From positions 1 through 64,000 of the forward strand of contig JAKJHU010001640.1 of assembly GCA_022316685.1 (NCBI GenBank): a stretch of DNA of 64,000 nucleotides, given 5' to 3'. Within the stretch, counting starts at the first letter, position 1; each line of letters opens with the position of its first letter. The stretch comes from Progne subis subis. Lineage: Eukaryota; Chordata; Aves; Passeriformes; Hirundinidae. Under the pieces are notes generated by a model, which worked only from the letters and a program-made list of their open reading frames with translations, did no database searches and had not been told where the DNA came from. The position numbers and the translations under genes are program-made. Positions 53,850 to 64,000 of this stretch are shown here, in pieces.

Positions 53850-56800
53850 ATGGCCCTTGCTCTGCGCCTGCTCCTCCTGCTCCTCCTGGCTGTGGCCCTG
53901 CCTGCCAGGACTGCCCAGGCTGCTCCATGGCGAGCGCAGGGAGCAGGTGAGCCGGCGGCCTGGATCTCCTTTCCTGGGACAGCGCTCCCTTCTCCCCAAG
54001 AAGCCTTGGGGATGGTTTTACCCAGGGCTTTAGGGAGGGTTTCCTCCTTGGGAATGAGAGAGCCCCAGGGGCACTGGGCTGCTCCAGCCACCCCTGCAGG
54101 GATGGTGCACAGGGCCTGCAAAGAGTGTGCAGAGTGAGCAGAGCCAGCCCAGAGCTCCCCAGGCCCCTGGGCAGCTTTGGCCCTGTCCATGGACATCTGC
54201 CTCCCACGGCCTTCCCCGACCCCCTGGCAGTGCCCAGTTCCCTAAGGCAGAGGGGGATCCCAGCACACATGGAAATGGTCCTCATCTGTGCTCCCTTCTA
54301 GACTGGAATCAGAACATGGATTATCTGGAAGCCCTGGCTCATAACCACTTTAAATCCTTGGAGGATACTGAAGGCAAGTTCTCAGTGTGCCTTTCCTGTC
54401 ACAATAATCCCTGTCAGTGTGGCAAGAGCTCACCCACGTGCCATTTCCCTGAACATGATCTCATGGCTGAAGGGTTCCAGAAACCTTGCCCTGCTCCCTT
54501 CTGGAGCCCTGAGTGATCCCCAGGATGGCTGTCAGTGGGAGGAAGGAGCATTTAGCTGTCACTGCTCTTCCCTTGTGCAGTGCCAGGGTGTCCTTCTGTG
54601 TGCTCTGCGCAGCCACGGAGAAGAGCAGAGAGGGAAGGGGCCCGGCCCAGGGCTGTGCCCCGGGGCTGTGCCTTGTGCTGCTCCTTTGCCAGCCCCAGGG
54701 AGCCTTTGGATCTCCTGTGGGAGCTCCATAGGGTCTCTTCTGTCCTGCCTTTCTTTGCAGCCAAGCCTCTTGGTGAAGGTGATCTGGATTACCAACCCAC
54801 ATTCAGGATGGAGCCTCTGGGAGATGCTGAGGGTAGGTCAAGGCCTTTTCCCTGAGTGAGCTGCCAGCTCAGAGCCCACAGCACGGCCAGGGGCCATCGC
54901 TGCAGTGCCAGGACAGAGCCGTGCCCGTGTGTGCCCTCACCCTGCACGATCCCCTCACTGCTCCTGCGCCTCAGCGCTGCCCATGCACATCAGCAGAGGT
55001 TACAGAAGGTTTTCTGAATGTTGAGTTACAGATGTGTCTCCAGCTCCTTTGCTGGTTGCTGCACACAAGCCCAGCTCCCATCGCAGGGGTGAGTAGTGTG
55101 TCCCTGCTGACCCCACAGGCTGAGCACTGGCTTTGTGGGATCCATTCCTGGCAAATGGAAACTCTTTGCTCTAAGGTCCTCCGACAGGAAAATACAGAGC
55201 TACAGGACTCAAGAAACCCCAGGAGTCATCCGAAGCCATGCAGCAAACATTGAAGGAAATACTTCAGAGACAACAAGGTGGGTGCATGTCCCTGAGCCTT
55301 CTCCTGAGGCTCAGTAGCCGGGGCCTTTCTCTGCACATCTGGACACGCCGGGCCTGGCACAGCGGGAAGGGATCCACGGCAGCCTGGCTGCCCCGTGCTG
55401 CTTTCCCACCCTGCAGGGCTGTTTCCCGGCCTGGTCTGGCTGCAGCTTCTCCCCAGGCTCTGCAGGAAGGCATTTGGCATCAGCTGACAGGGAGCCCAAA
55501 CTGCCCCATGGGCCATGCACACCCTGAGAGCCCCTGCCCTTCCCCTGTGTCCCAGCAGCCCAAGTGGGGCACCTCTTTGGACGAGGGAGGGCTCTGGTCA
55601 TACCAAGAATCTAGGTGTTTTCTTGGTCCTTATAAATGTATTTGACAGTTCTCTCTGATCCAAGTCTCTCTTTCTCCAGAAATGAAAGAAGAAACTGTGG
55701 TGCCAACCGAGTTTTCCAGAGGAAGCAGTGGCACAATGGCAGCCCCTGCTGCAGGAAGGGAGGCCATGCCAGGCACAGTCACTGGAGGTAATTGTTGTGC
55801 CTCTGGGCCTGGGCCCTGCTGAGGCTTGAGCTGCCATCTCTGCAGCTTGGCAGTGCAGGCACAGCCCAGACAAGAGCGGCACAGCCCAGAGGAATTATCC
55901 CCAGCAGGCTCAGGGCACTCGGGTACTGAGCAGTCCTGCTGGGCTCCCTCCGTGGGAGACACGGCCCAAAACCTGGGAGGGCTGCAAGGGGTGGGGAAGG
56001 GGCAGTGGGGCAGAGCAAGGCTCCAGAGTATCCTGAGAGCGCCTGGCTGTGTCCCCTTGGGCTGGGGGAGTTGTCCCAGGGGAAAGGGGGATGCAGAGAG
56101 ACAGGGAGGTTGGAAGGGAAGGAGGGATGGTTGTGGCACTGCCAGCTGCAGTTTTCTCCCGGCCATCAGGGAGGGTCACTGTGTACCAGTGAGAGAGCCC
56201 CAGGGGCCCTGGGCTGCTCCAGCCACCCCTGCAGGGATGGTGCACAGGGCCTGCAAAGAGTGTGCAGAGTGAGCAGAGCCAGCCCAGAGCTCCCCAGGCC
56301 CCTGGGCAGCTTTGGCCCTGTCCATGGACATCGGCCTCCCACGGCCTTCCCCGACCCCCTGGCAGTGCCCAGTTCCCTAAGGCAGAGGGGGATCCCAGCA
56401 CACATGGAAATGGTTCTCATCTGTGCTCCCTTCTAGATTGGGAACGTGACATGGATTATCTGGAAATGATGGCGAATGGTGGTTTGAAATCAGTACCAGA
56501 GGCTGAAGGCAAGTCTGCAACACACCTTTTATGAGAGAATCATAAGTTTTCAGTCCAGGACGATCTCACCCATGTGCCACTTCCCTTAACATGATCTCAA
56601 GGCTGAAGGGTTCTGGAAACCTTGCCCTACTCCCTTCTGGAGCCCTGAGTGATCCCCAGGATGGCTGTCAGTGGGAGGAAGGAGCATTTAGCTGTCACTG
56701 CTCTTCCCTTGTGCAGTGCCAGGGTGTCCTTCTGTGTGCTCTGTGCAGCCACGGAGAAGAGCAGACAGGGAAGGGGCCTGGCCCAGGGCTGTGCCCCGGG

Positions 56801-56915
56801 GCTGTGCCTTGTGCTGCTCCTTTGCCAGCCCCAGGGAGCCTGAGGATCTCCTATGGGAGCTCCATGGGATCTCTTCTGTCCTGCCTTTCTTTGCAGCCAA
56901 AACACTCGGTGAAGG
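53850..56915 (+). CDS. Predicted secreted protein built from exon cassettes, copy B (cut by ERVL)
   Basis: Exon 1 (53850-53946) has the same signal peptide as copy A. Further exons are 54302-54373, 54761-54832, 55188-55277, 55680-55787, 56437-56508 and the first 19 nt of one at 56897. All introns are phase 1 and the frame stays open. After one full a-b-c-d cassette the next exon is the third-type a exon of copy A, so the second cassette is absent. Substitutions in exons 2-5 relative to copy A are few, and both copies keep every splice site including the GC donors. The ERVL LTR interrupts the same exon at the same base as in copy A, so that insertion is older than the duplication. Protein family unknown. 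Confidence 0.6.
54055..56189 (+). repeat. Exon-cassette unit B1
   Basis: Counterpart of unit A1 with exons a-d, intron segment included. Confidence 0.83.
56190..56915 (+). repeat. Exon-cassette unit B2, truncated by ERVL
   Basis: Counterpart of unit A3. Exon a (56437-56508) differs by a few bases (KSVPEAE instead of KAVPEAE). Confidence 0.83.
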
Positions 56916-57590
56916 TGTCCTGGTTTGGAGGCAGATTTGGGAGAAAACCCCTGTATAGGATCCCTCTGGGAAGCAAACCCAAGTGGCCCTTCCCTACAAC
57001 CAGTCCAAAAAAAAAAAAACCTCATTGGAGAAAAGTGGAAAAAACTATTTTACTAAACAAATAAATCGCATGCAAGTATAAAGGATGAATAATATGAAAC
57101 AATAAAAACCTCTCCTTCTGGAGTGAGATGGCAAATTGAGAAAGTCCTTGCCGTGGGTGGAGCTCGGCTCTCTCTCAGTCTCTCCTCAGTCCCAGTCCCT
57201 CCGGCGCTGCTGGAAAATGCCGAGGTCCAGGCCCCGGTGGGCCGCAGGTGCAGCCCCCAGTGCTCCCCTGGGTTTTCAGTCCAGAGCAGGTTTAAACAGT
57301 TCCAAGAAAAAGGAAAAAAACAGTCCAGGGAACTTCTCTGCCTTTGCTAGCTGAAACTAACTAAAAGCAAAAAAAAAAAAAAAAAAAAAAATCTCTGTCC
57401 TGCAGTCTCTCCAAGCCTCTGCCGAACACTCCGTCCGCAGAAGAATGTGGAGGAGTCAGGCAGTTTTCTCAAAACAAACTCTGCGCTTCTCCTTGCTCTT
57501 AGAACCAGTCTGAAAGGCACAGGACTCAATAAACAGCACAAACAGAACAGACGATTGGGGATACAAGCATCATAAAGTTACCCTAGGACA
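56916..57590 (-). repeat. ERVL 3' LTR, provirus 2 (subtype A)
   Basis: 675 bp, nearly identical to 10431-11099. The left flank is the same interrupted exon, GGTGAAGG. Confidence 0.93.
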
Positions 57591-57603
57591 TTCCTCCCCT
57601 TAT
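57591..57603 (-). other. Polypurine tract of ERVL provirus 2
   Basis: Minus strand AAGGGGAGGAA immediately before the LTR. Confidence 0.83.
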
Positions 57604-58152
57604 CCCCATATCATCAATTTACTAAATCTAATATATACTTGTTACCCTGGTTTTCTGAATTTTTTAGTTAGCCTTTTGAATTTCATAATGGAGTCAGATC
57701 TTTTAGCTCCTGTACAATATTAGAGCACTTTTCTACCTTTCCCACAAGATGTAACATAAACAAATCCTTTGTTTTTCATTCTTTGTCCTTTGTTTGCATA
57801 TTTCTAACCTGAAAAACAACTGTAACTGACAGTTGGTCTGGCCACTGAGGCTGAGGGGTGGAAACCCCAAAAGGCCAAACTTCGACTAGACCCACAAATG
57901 TATAAAAAGTAAAGAATAAACAAAGAGGCTCCCTTCCTCTTCCGCCTCTCTCCGCTCTCGGAGCAGTGAGCTGGAATCTGAAGGACCTCTGCATTGCAAA
58001 GATAACCTTGTCTACACGTGATTGCTTTGTGTGTCTCGGTGACATATACTCTAGCTCTACACACACATACATCTATATAAAAACAACATGCAATATACAG
58101 CTACATACAGTGGCAGTACCATTCAGCACACAACGATAATTACACACGGTTC
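57604..58152 (-). other. Non-coding stretch between pol and 3' LTR
   Basis: Copy of 11113-11660 with scattered changes. No env. Confidence 0.7.
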
Positions 58153-61100
58153 TCACCCAACAATCAAATCTCCCTGGGGTACACATCGTGTGGTTCCATC
58201 TTTCTGCATTACCCACCATGTGCAGCCCGGTCCCTGAGCAAAGACAATCCCACGGACGGGATCCTCTGTACTTGAAGCAGAATTGATCCAAACGGTCTTC
58301 CCTAACAAACCTCTTACCTGTACTACTGGGACTTTCTCTCCATCTACTCTATGTAGGGACTCAGATTGGGCGGGGCCTGCTCGGCTGGTGGAACCTCGGG
58401 TGTTCACTAACCAGGTGGCCTTTGCTAAATTAATCTCCCAGTTCTTGAAAGTCCCCCCACCCAGTGCCTTCAAAGTGGTTTTAAGCAGGCCATTGCACCG
58501 TTCAACTTTCCCGGCTGCTGGCGCATGATAAGGAATATGGTACACCCACTCAATGCCATGTTCTCTAGCCCAGGTGTTTATAAGGCTGTTCTTGAAATGA
58601 GTCCCGTTGTCGGACTCAATCCTCTCAGGGGTACCATGTCTCCACAGGATTTGCTTTTCAAGGCCCAGGATGGTGTTCCGGGCAGTAGCGTGAGGCACAG
58701 GGTAGGTCTCCAACCATCCAGTGGTGGCTTCCACCATGGTCAGCACATAGCGCTTGCCTTGGCGGGTTTGGGGAAGGGTGATGTAGTCAATCTGCCAGGC
58801 TTCCCCGTACTTATACTTGGACCATCGCCCGCCATACCATAGGGGCTTCACCCGCTTGGCCTGTTTGATGGTAGCACACGTCTCACAGTCATGGATAACC
58901 TGAGAAATACTGTCCATGGTTAGATCCTCCCCTCGGTCTCGTGCCCACATATAGGTGGCATCTCTGCCCTGATGGCCCGAGGCATCATGGGCCCATCGAG
59001 CTAGGAACAACTCTCCCTTGTGTTGCCAATCTAAGTCTATCTTTGACACCTCTATCTTTGCTGCTTGATCTACCTGCTCGTTGTTTTGGTGCTCCTCATT
59101 AGCCCGACTCTTGGGGACATGGGCATCTACATGACGGACTTTGACAGGTAGCTTCTCTACCTGAGTGGCAATGTCCTTCCACTCATCTGCAGCCCAGATT
59201 GGCTTTCCCCTACGCTGCCAATTGGCCTTTTCCACCTGTCTAGCCAACCCCACAGAGCATTGGCCACCATCCATGAATCAGTGTAGAGGTAGAGCTTTGG
59301 CCACTTCTCTCTTTCAGCAATGTCTAGGGCCAGTTGAACAGCTCTGAGTTCAGCAAGTTGGCTTGACCCACCTTCTCCTTCAGTGGCTTGTGCAACCTGT
59401 CGTGTGAGGCTCCATACAGCTGCTTTCCACTTCCAGTTCATCCCTACGATGTGGCAGGAACTGTCAGTGAAAAGAGCATAGCGTGTTTCTTCTGCTGGCA
59501 GTTGCTTGTATGGTGAACCTTATTCGGCACATGTCACTTGTTCCTGCTCCTCTTCATCTGTGAGTCCAAAGTTTTCACCTTCTGGCCAGTTTGTAATTAT
59601 TTCCAAAATCCCAGGGCAATTTGGGTTTCCAATGCGGGCACGCTGAGTGATGAGGGCAATCCATTTGCTCCACGTGGCGTCGGTGGCATGATGGGTGGAG
59701 GGAACCTTTCCTTTAAACATCCACCCCAGCACCGGTAGTCGAGGTGCCAGCAGGAGTTGTGTTTCAGTGCCTACTACTTCTGAGGCGGCTTGAACTCCTT
59801 CATAGGCGGCCAAGATTTCCTTCTCTGTTGGAGTGTAGTTGGCTTCGGACCCTCTGTAGCTTCGGCTCCAGAATCCCAGTGGTCGGCCCCGAGTCTCCCC
59901 AGGCACCTTCTGCCAAAGGCTCCAGGACAGGCCATTGTTCCCGGCTGCTGAGTAGAGCACGTTCTTCACATCTGGTCCCGTCCTGACTGGGCCAAGGGCT
60001 ACTGCATGAGCGATCTCCTGCTTGATCTGGGCAAAGGCTTGTTGCTGTTCAGGGCCCCAGTGGAAATCGTTCTTCTTGCGGGCGACCAGGTAGAGAGGGC
60101 TCACAATCTGGCTGTACTCAGGAATGTGCATTCTCCAGAAACCTATGACGCCTAGGAAAGCTTGCGTTTCCTTTTTGTTGGTTGGTGGACACATTGCTGT
60201 GATCTTGTTGATGACTTCAGTGGGAATCTGACGCCTTCCATCATGCCATTTTATTCCTAGAAACTGGATCTCTTGAGCAGGTCCCTTGACCTTGCTCTGC
60301 TTGATGGCGAAACCACCTTTCAGCAGAATCTGGATGATCTTCTCTCCTTTCTCAAACACTTCCATTGCCATGTTCCCCCACACAATGATGTCATCGATAT
60401 ACTGTAGGTGCTCCGGAGCCTCACCCTTTTCCAGTGCAGCCTGGATCAGTCCATGGCAGATGGTGGGGCTGTGTTTCCACCCCTGGGGCAGTCAGTTCCA
60501 GGTGTACTGCACGCCCCTCCAGGTGAAAGCAAACTGAGGCCTGCATTCTGCAGCCAGAGAAATGGAGAAAAATGCATTAGCAATGTCAATGGTGGCGTAC
60601 CATTTTGCTGCCTTGGACTCCAGCTCGTTCTGGAGTTCCAGCATGTCCGGCACAGCAGCGCTCAATGGTGGAGTCACTTCGTTCAAGGCACGGTAGTCCA
60701 CAGTCAATCTCCATTCTCCGTCAGACTTGCGCACAGGCCAGATGGGGCTGTTGAAGGGTGAGTGGGTTTTGCTGACCCCCTTGGCTCTCCAGCTCACGGA
60801 TCATCTTGTGGATGGGGATCACGGCATCTCGATTTGTCAGATACTGTCGGCGGTGCACCGTCGAGGTGGCAACTGGAACTCGTTGCTCTTCTACCTTTAG
60901 GAGTCCTACTGCAGATGGGTTCTCCGACAGTCCAGGCACGCCATTCAATTTCTTAATGCCCTCTGCCTCTACAGCTGCTATTCCAAAAGCCCACCTGAGT
61001 CCTTTAGAGTCTTTGTAATAACCATTCCGGAGGAAGTCTATGCCCAAAATACACGGGGCCCCTGAGCCAGTCACAATTGGATGTTTCTGCCACTCCTTCC

Positions 61101-61332
61101 CGGTCAGGCTCACCTCACCTTCCAACAGAGTCAATTCCTGTGATCCCCCCGTCACCCTGGCAATGGAAATAGGTTCTGTCCCCACATATTCCGATGGTAT
61201 CAGTGTACACTGTGAACCAGTATCAACTAAAGCTTCGTATTTCTGTGGCTCTGATGTGCCAGGCCATCGAATCCACACCGTCCAATAGATCCGGTTTTCC
61301 CATGCCTCTCCCTGGCTAGAGGCAGGGCCCCT
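58153..61332 (-). pseudogene. pol: ERVL pro-pol, broken (provirus 2)
   Basis: Minus strand. Protease with LVDTGSQCTLIPS and ILGIDFL is intact in its own stretch. Breaks follow: a 2-bp loss near 60775 after the RT start, a TGA at 60492-60494 (CGA in provirus 1), a TAA at 59520-59522 between RT and RNase H, and a 1-bp loss near 59230 in RNase H. The integrase part (59274-58153) is open again and has the usual DNGTHF and KVERCNG forms. It is dead as a whole gene. Confidence 0.9.
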
Positions 61333-61335
61333 CTA
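61313..61335 (-). promoter_or_regulatory. Gag UAG with conserved 3' context, provirus 2
   Basis: TAG (61333-61335) followed by AGGGGCCCTGCCTCTAGCC, identical to provirus 1 over this stretch, with pol in the same frame. Confidence 0.6.
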
Positions 61336-63728
61336 GCACCAGTCATTATTCCCTTCCTGGGCATACATGGTAGAGGTTCCTTCACAGGGATCTGACATAT
61401 CCTCACTTCTATAATACCTGGCAGCTTGGTCATGTGAGGTTGAGGCTACCTTCATCTTAGTGGAACCCCCTCGGTTAGTGTTTCTCTCCTTGAGCTCACG
61501 CACCCGTGCCGCCAGGGCAGAAGTGGGTTTCCCATGCCACCTTCCCATGTCTTCCCCATGGTCACTCAGAAAGAACCACAGGTCAGCTCGTGGGGTGTAC
61601 CCTCTCTCTCTAGCTGGGGGCTGTTGAGCTCTGACTCTGGGGCCTGTAACTCGCACCGGTGCCACACGGGAACTGTTCCTCCTCATCTCCTCCCTCACCT
61701 CCCTCATCTCCTCTCTGAGTTCCTTAACCATGGCAGAGACCTGAGCCTGCATTGGGCCACTGATCATGCTCTCATAATTTCTAAGCTTGTTGGCCACAGA
61801 ACCCACTGTCTCTCGGTTGTTATCGCATTAATTGTTGCAATGAATGTGGCGTATTGAGATCCTAGAGTTGCCAGATTCCACAGCATTTGCCCTGTGCACC
61901 TGACTTTGTCGGGGTCATTATCATGCTGTCCACCCCTCCCAAAGAGTACCTCCAATACCACCACTTCTCTCAGCTGTTGGATCCCTTCCTCAAGGGTCTT
62001 CCAGCGCATTCTGTGATGGTGCTCCTGCATTCTGTCTCTGTGGACAAACCTCTCCCTTACACTCATTAAAAGCCGCTTGTCCTGGGGTGACTGTGTATCC
62101 CCAATCGTCTGTTGGGTGCAGAGGGGAGGGCAAGCGCGGTTTGTTTTTCCCCAGGAAAACTCTGCTCATCGGAGTGACCTTGAAGTGGGGGAGTTGGAAC
62201 TCGGCAAGAGGAAAGAAGCTCTGTTGTTTTTTTTCCCCGGCAGTTAGTTAGTTTAGTGCTAGCGTAGTTAGACACTGTAGAATAGCTGAAGCTTTTTACT
62301 TTTTTTTCTTTTTCTTTCTTTTTTTTCCTTCCTTTTTTCTTTTTTGCCTTCTCCTCAGAACTGTTCCAACCTCTCCGGACTAAGGACCTGGGGAAGCACC
62401 GGGGGCCTCCACAGGGGACCCACCCCACCAAGACCAGCCCTGCACATCTCCTTTTCTCCCAATGCCAGTGGAGACGGAGCGGTGGAGCACAGTGACAATC
62501 TTCAAGAGGAGACTTTCTTTAAGTTTGTTATCCCTCCGTAAGCAGCACAAAGCTCTTGTCATCGGGTATTGTGCTGGGAGTGCTTTGCCTGTTTAATAAA
62601 CAGGTTTTTTCCACTTCTCTCTGAGGAAGTCTTTTCCCGAACCGGTTGGGGGAGGGGAGGGGGGCCCCTTGGGAGGGTTTCTCCCAAAATCTGCCTAAAA
62701 CCACCACACCGCTCCCAAAGGGAAAGGGGCCCTGGCTCCCTTACGAATACCTGATTCACACCTGAGTCCTGGGTCAAGGGTCCCAAATTCCTTGCCTCAC
62801 TACTATCTAGTTGCACGCCTGTTCCTATAAGGTCCCAGACCCGAACTAACCAGGCTGTATAAGCCTCACGTCCCCGTCGTGCAAGATCTTTTTGCAGATT
62901 ATGGAGACTTTCATATGTCAGGGACTTGGTGATGATCTCAACCTCTGAGTCCCCCGCGGGTTGTGAGGGCCCTCCTTTCTTATCCTTGTTGCCTGGGTGC
63001 TCTGATTTCACCTTATACTTCTTTGTTTCTACAGGGGCCACTGCTGCTGGCTGTGGCTGCTCCTGTGGTTCAGCTGGAACCTGGACGGTTGTGACGTCTG
63101 TGGGTTCCGCTGCTGCACCATCAGACTCTCCTTTGTCGGGGCAGGGGGAGGGTTTCCCAGCAGCTGGGGCTAATGAGGCTACTACAGGGGAAGGTACTCC
63201 CTCAGCATCTCACCTATCTCCTTCACCCAATCTGGGTGGTTTATTCCTGAGGCAGGCTGTGGGGCAGGCTCAGGCTGTGGGGCAGGGTCAGGCTGTGGGG
63301 CAGTATCCTTATTCTCTAGGGGAGGTATCAGGGCGGTTACCCAGTCCAGTCTCCCCTTATCTCTAAATGCTACACAGAACAGGCATACCAGCAACACCAG
63401 CCACTGTATGATGTCATTAACATTCAAAGATTTGAACCCTTCAAAGACTGGTGGGGTAGGCCCAAAGAGCTGGGTGAAGGGTTGGGAAAAATTTCCCCCG
63501 GTGTCATTTCTTCACAGTAGAGGTACCGTTGTTAAAGTAACTCCAAAACACAGTCAGTGTATGATAGCCCTGAATCCATGTGCCTGCCTTCCAGAGGAAA
63601 TTAAAAATCCACGATTTCCTCACTTCATTAACCCATATAGCAAACTGGATGACAGCCACAGTAACCTTAGTTACAGGGCCCATGTTTAGAAAAGGGCCTG
63701 CAAATGGGAGGAATACGGCCACACCCAC
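61333..63728 (-). pseudogene. gag: ERVL gag of a second subtype, broken (provirus 2)
   Basis: The order matches provirus 1: a hydrophobic N-terminal region (63728-63504 and 63427-63340, with IIQWLVLLVCLFCVAF), a Pro/Gln/Ala-rich linker with PQPEPAPQ repeats, a Lys-rich part, then the gag-like domain (AWLVRVWDLIG and SLWER near 62700-62860). After the nested LTR come 62066-61764 and an Arg-rich C-terminal part at 61806-61336. Frames shift near 63430, 63040 and 61800. The protein is only distantly similar to the other gag, yet the layout is the same. Confidence 0.78.
62078..62708 (+). mobile_element. Solo ERVL-type LTR nested in gag
   Basis: 631 bp, TGTCCTGGGGTGACTG to AAAACCACCACA, on the plus strand. 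It is flanked by the 5-bp target duplication CCGCT (62073-62077 and 62709-62713). The host gag continues on both sides. Five-base duplications fit ERVL integration. It is a related but distinct LTR subtype from 46051-46719. Confidence 0.92.
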
Positions 63729-63852
63729 ATGCTACCCGAACCAGACAAAGGCAGACCACATGATATCCAGTACACAACAATGTAGGCACTTAAGAACTGT
63801 TATTCCTTTTTCTCTCAATGCCCTCGTGCCCCACGAATTGGAGCCCAAATTC
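63729..63852 (-). other. Leader and possible primer-binding site of provirus 2
   Basis: Between the LTR end and gag, the minus strand has TGGGCTCCAATTCGTGGGGC about five bases in from the LTR. It resembles the tRNA-Lys-like site of provirus 1 only loosely. Confidence 0.4.
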
Positions 63853-64000
63853 TGTCTTGGTTTGAAAAGACAGTTGTCTGCTAAGGAGAGGCAGGCCTCT
63901 CTAGGAAATGAGGAATTTAAATCCTTCCCTCCGTGTTATTATAATTTGGAAGATTAAAAAAATAAACTTTCCAGTCAGAGCTATGGGGAAAAGGAATAAC
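63853..64000 (-). repeat. Start of a different ERVL-type 5' LTR (partial)
   Basis: Plus strand TGTCTTGGTTTGAAAAGACAG corresponds to the CA end of an LTR on the minus strand (CAAACCAAGACA). The remainder lies beyond the window. Downstream it has no likeness to subtype A. Confidence 0.65.

Larger units (their letters stand above)
48370..60825 (+). repeat. Segmental duplication, copy B
   Basis: Direct partner of 1-14330, with a longer AGGTCA minisatellite and one exon cassette fewer. Its right limit lies inside ERVL pol. Confidence 0.93.
56916..64000 (-). mobile_element. ERVL-type provirus 2, chimeric and decayed, runs off the window
   Basis: Minus-strand provirus with 3' LTR 56916-57590 (subtype A), polypurine tract, broken pol, UAG, broken gag with a nested solo LTR, and the inner end of a different 5' LTR from 63853. 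The left LTR and most of pol match provirus 1 closely, while protease and gag do not. The two LTR ends differ in sequence (CCAAACCAGGACA against CAAACCAAGACA, with unrelated neighbouring sequence). This points to recombination between two ERVL elements. Confidence 0.88.

Overview
The window is vertebrate nuclear DNA and almost certainly a songbird (passerine) chromosome. The evidence is a CR1 LINE tail, class III (ERVL-type) and gammaretrovirus-like endogenous retroviruses, C2H2 zinc-finger genes with the leader typical of avian ZNF clusters, many GC-rich minisatellites, and spliced genes with GT-AG or GC-AG introns. There are no bacterial operons, RNA genes or CRISPR arrays. Most of it is built from duplicated blocks joined at retroviral sequence.

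Layout. (1) 1-14.3 kb and 48.37-60.8 kb are two direct copies of one segmental duplication. Each carries a CR1 fragment, a ~19-bp minisatellite made of AGGTCA half-sites, and right behind it a small signal-peptide gene assembled from repeated four-exon cassettes with all introns in phase 1. Copy A has two full cassettes plus part of a third; copy B has one plus part of another. In both copies an ERVL-type LTR on the minus strand cuts the gene inside an exon. (2) 10.43-17.54 kb is a full ERVL-type provirus (minus strand) with an open pro-pol frame and a nearly open gag with a hydrophobic N-terminal region. Its counterpart at 56.9 kb to beyond the window end is a decayed chimera: LTR and pol of subtype A, gag and far LTR of another subtype, and a solo LTR nested in gag. 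(3) 18.17-25.46 kb is a decayed gammaretrovirus-like provirus (plus strand) with a 32-bp minisatellite grown inside gag and the centre of RT deleted. (4) About 24.96-33.0 kb and 38.5-46.05 kb are the two arms of a large inverted duplication (7.5-8 kb arms, ~5.5 kb spacer). Each arm holds one multi-finger ZNF gene, a CpG-rich housekeeping-type promoter with exons 1 and 2 of a RAB4B-like gene (relics), and the same set of minisatellites.

How the parts relate. The genes are not an operon or pathway. The story is structural: retroviral LTRs and proviruses sit at almost every breakpoint, host genes were copied with them, and the copies then diverged (ZNF finger number, exon-cassette number, minisatellite length). 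The best candidates for undescribed biology are the cassette-built secreted-protein gene with its AGGTCA-array upstream region, and the ERVL Gag with a hydrophobic N-terminus followed by a conserved in-frame UAG before pol. Identity levels were judged by eye, and no database search was possible.
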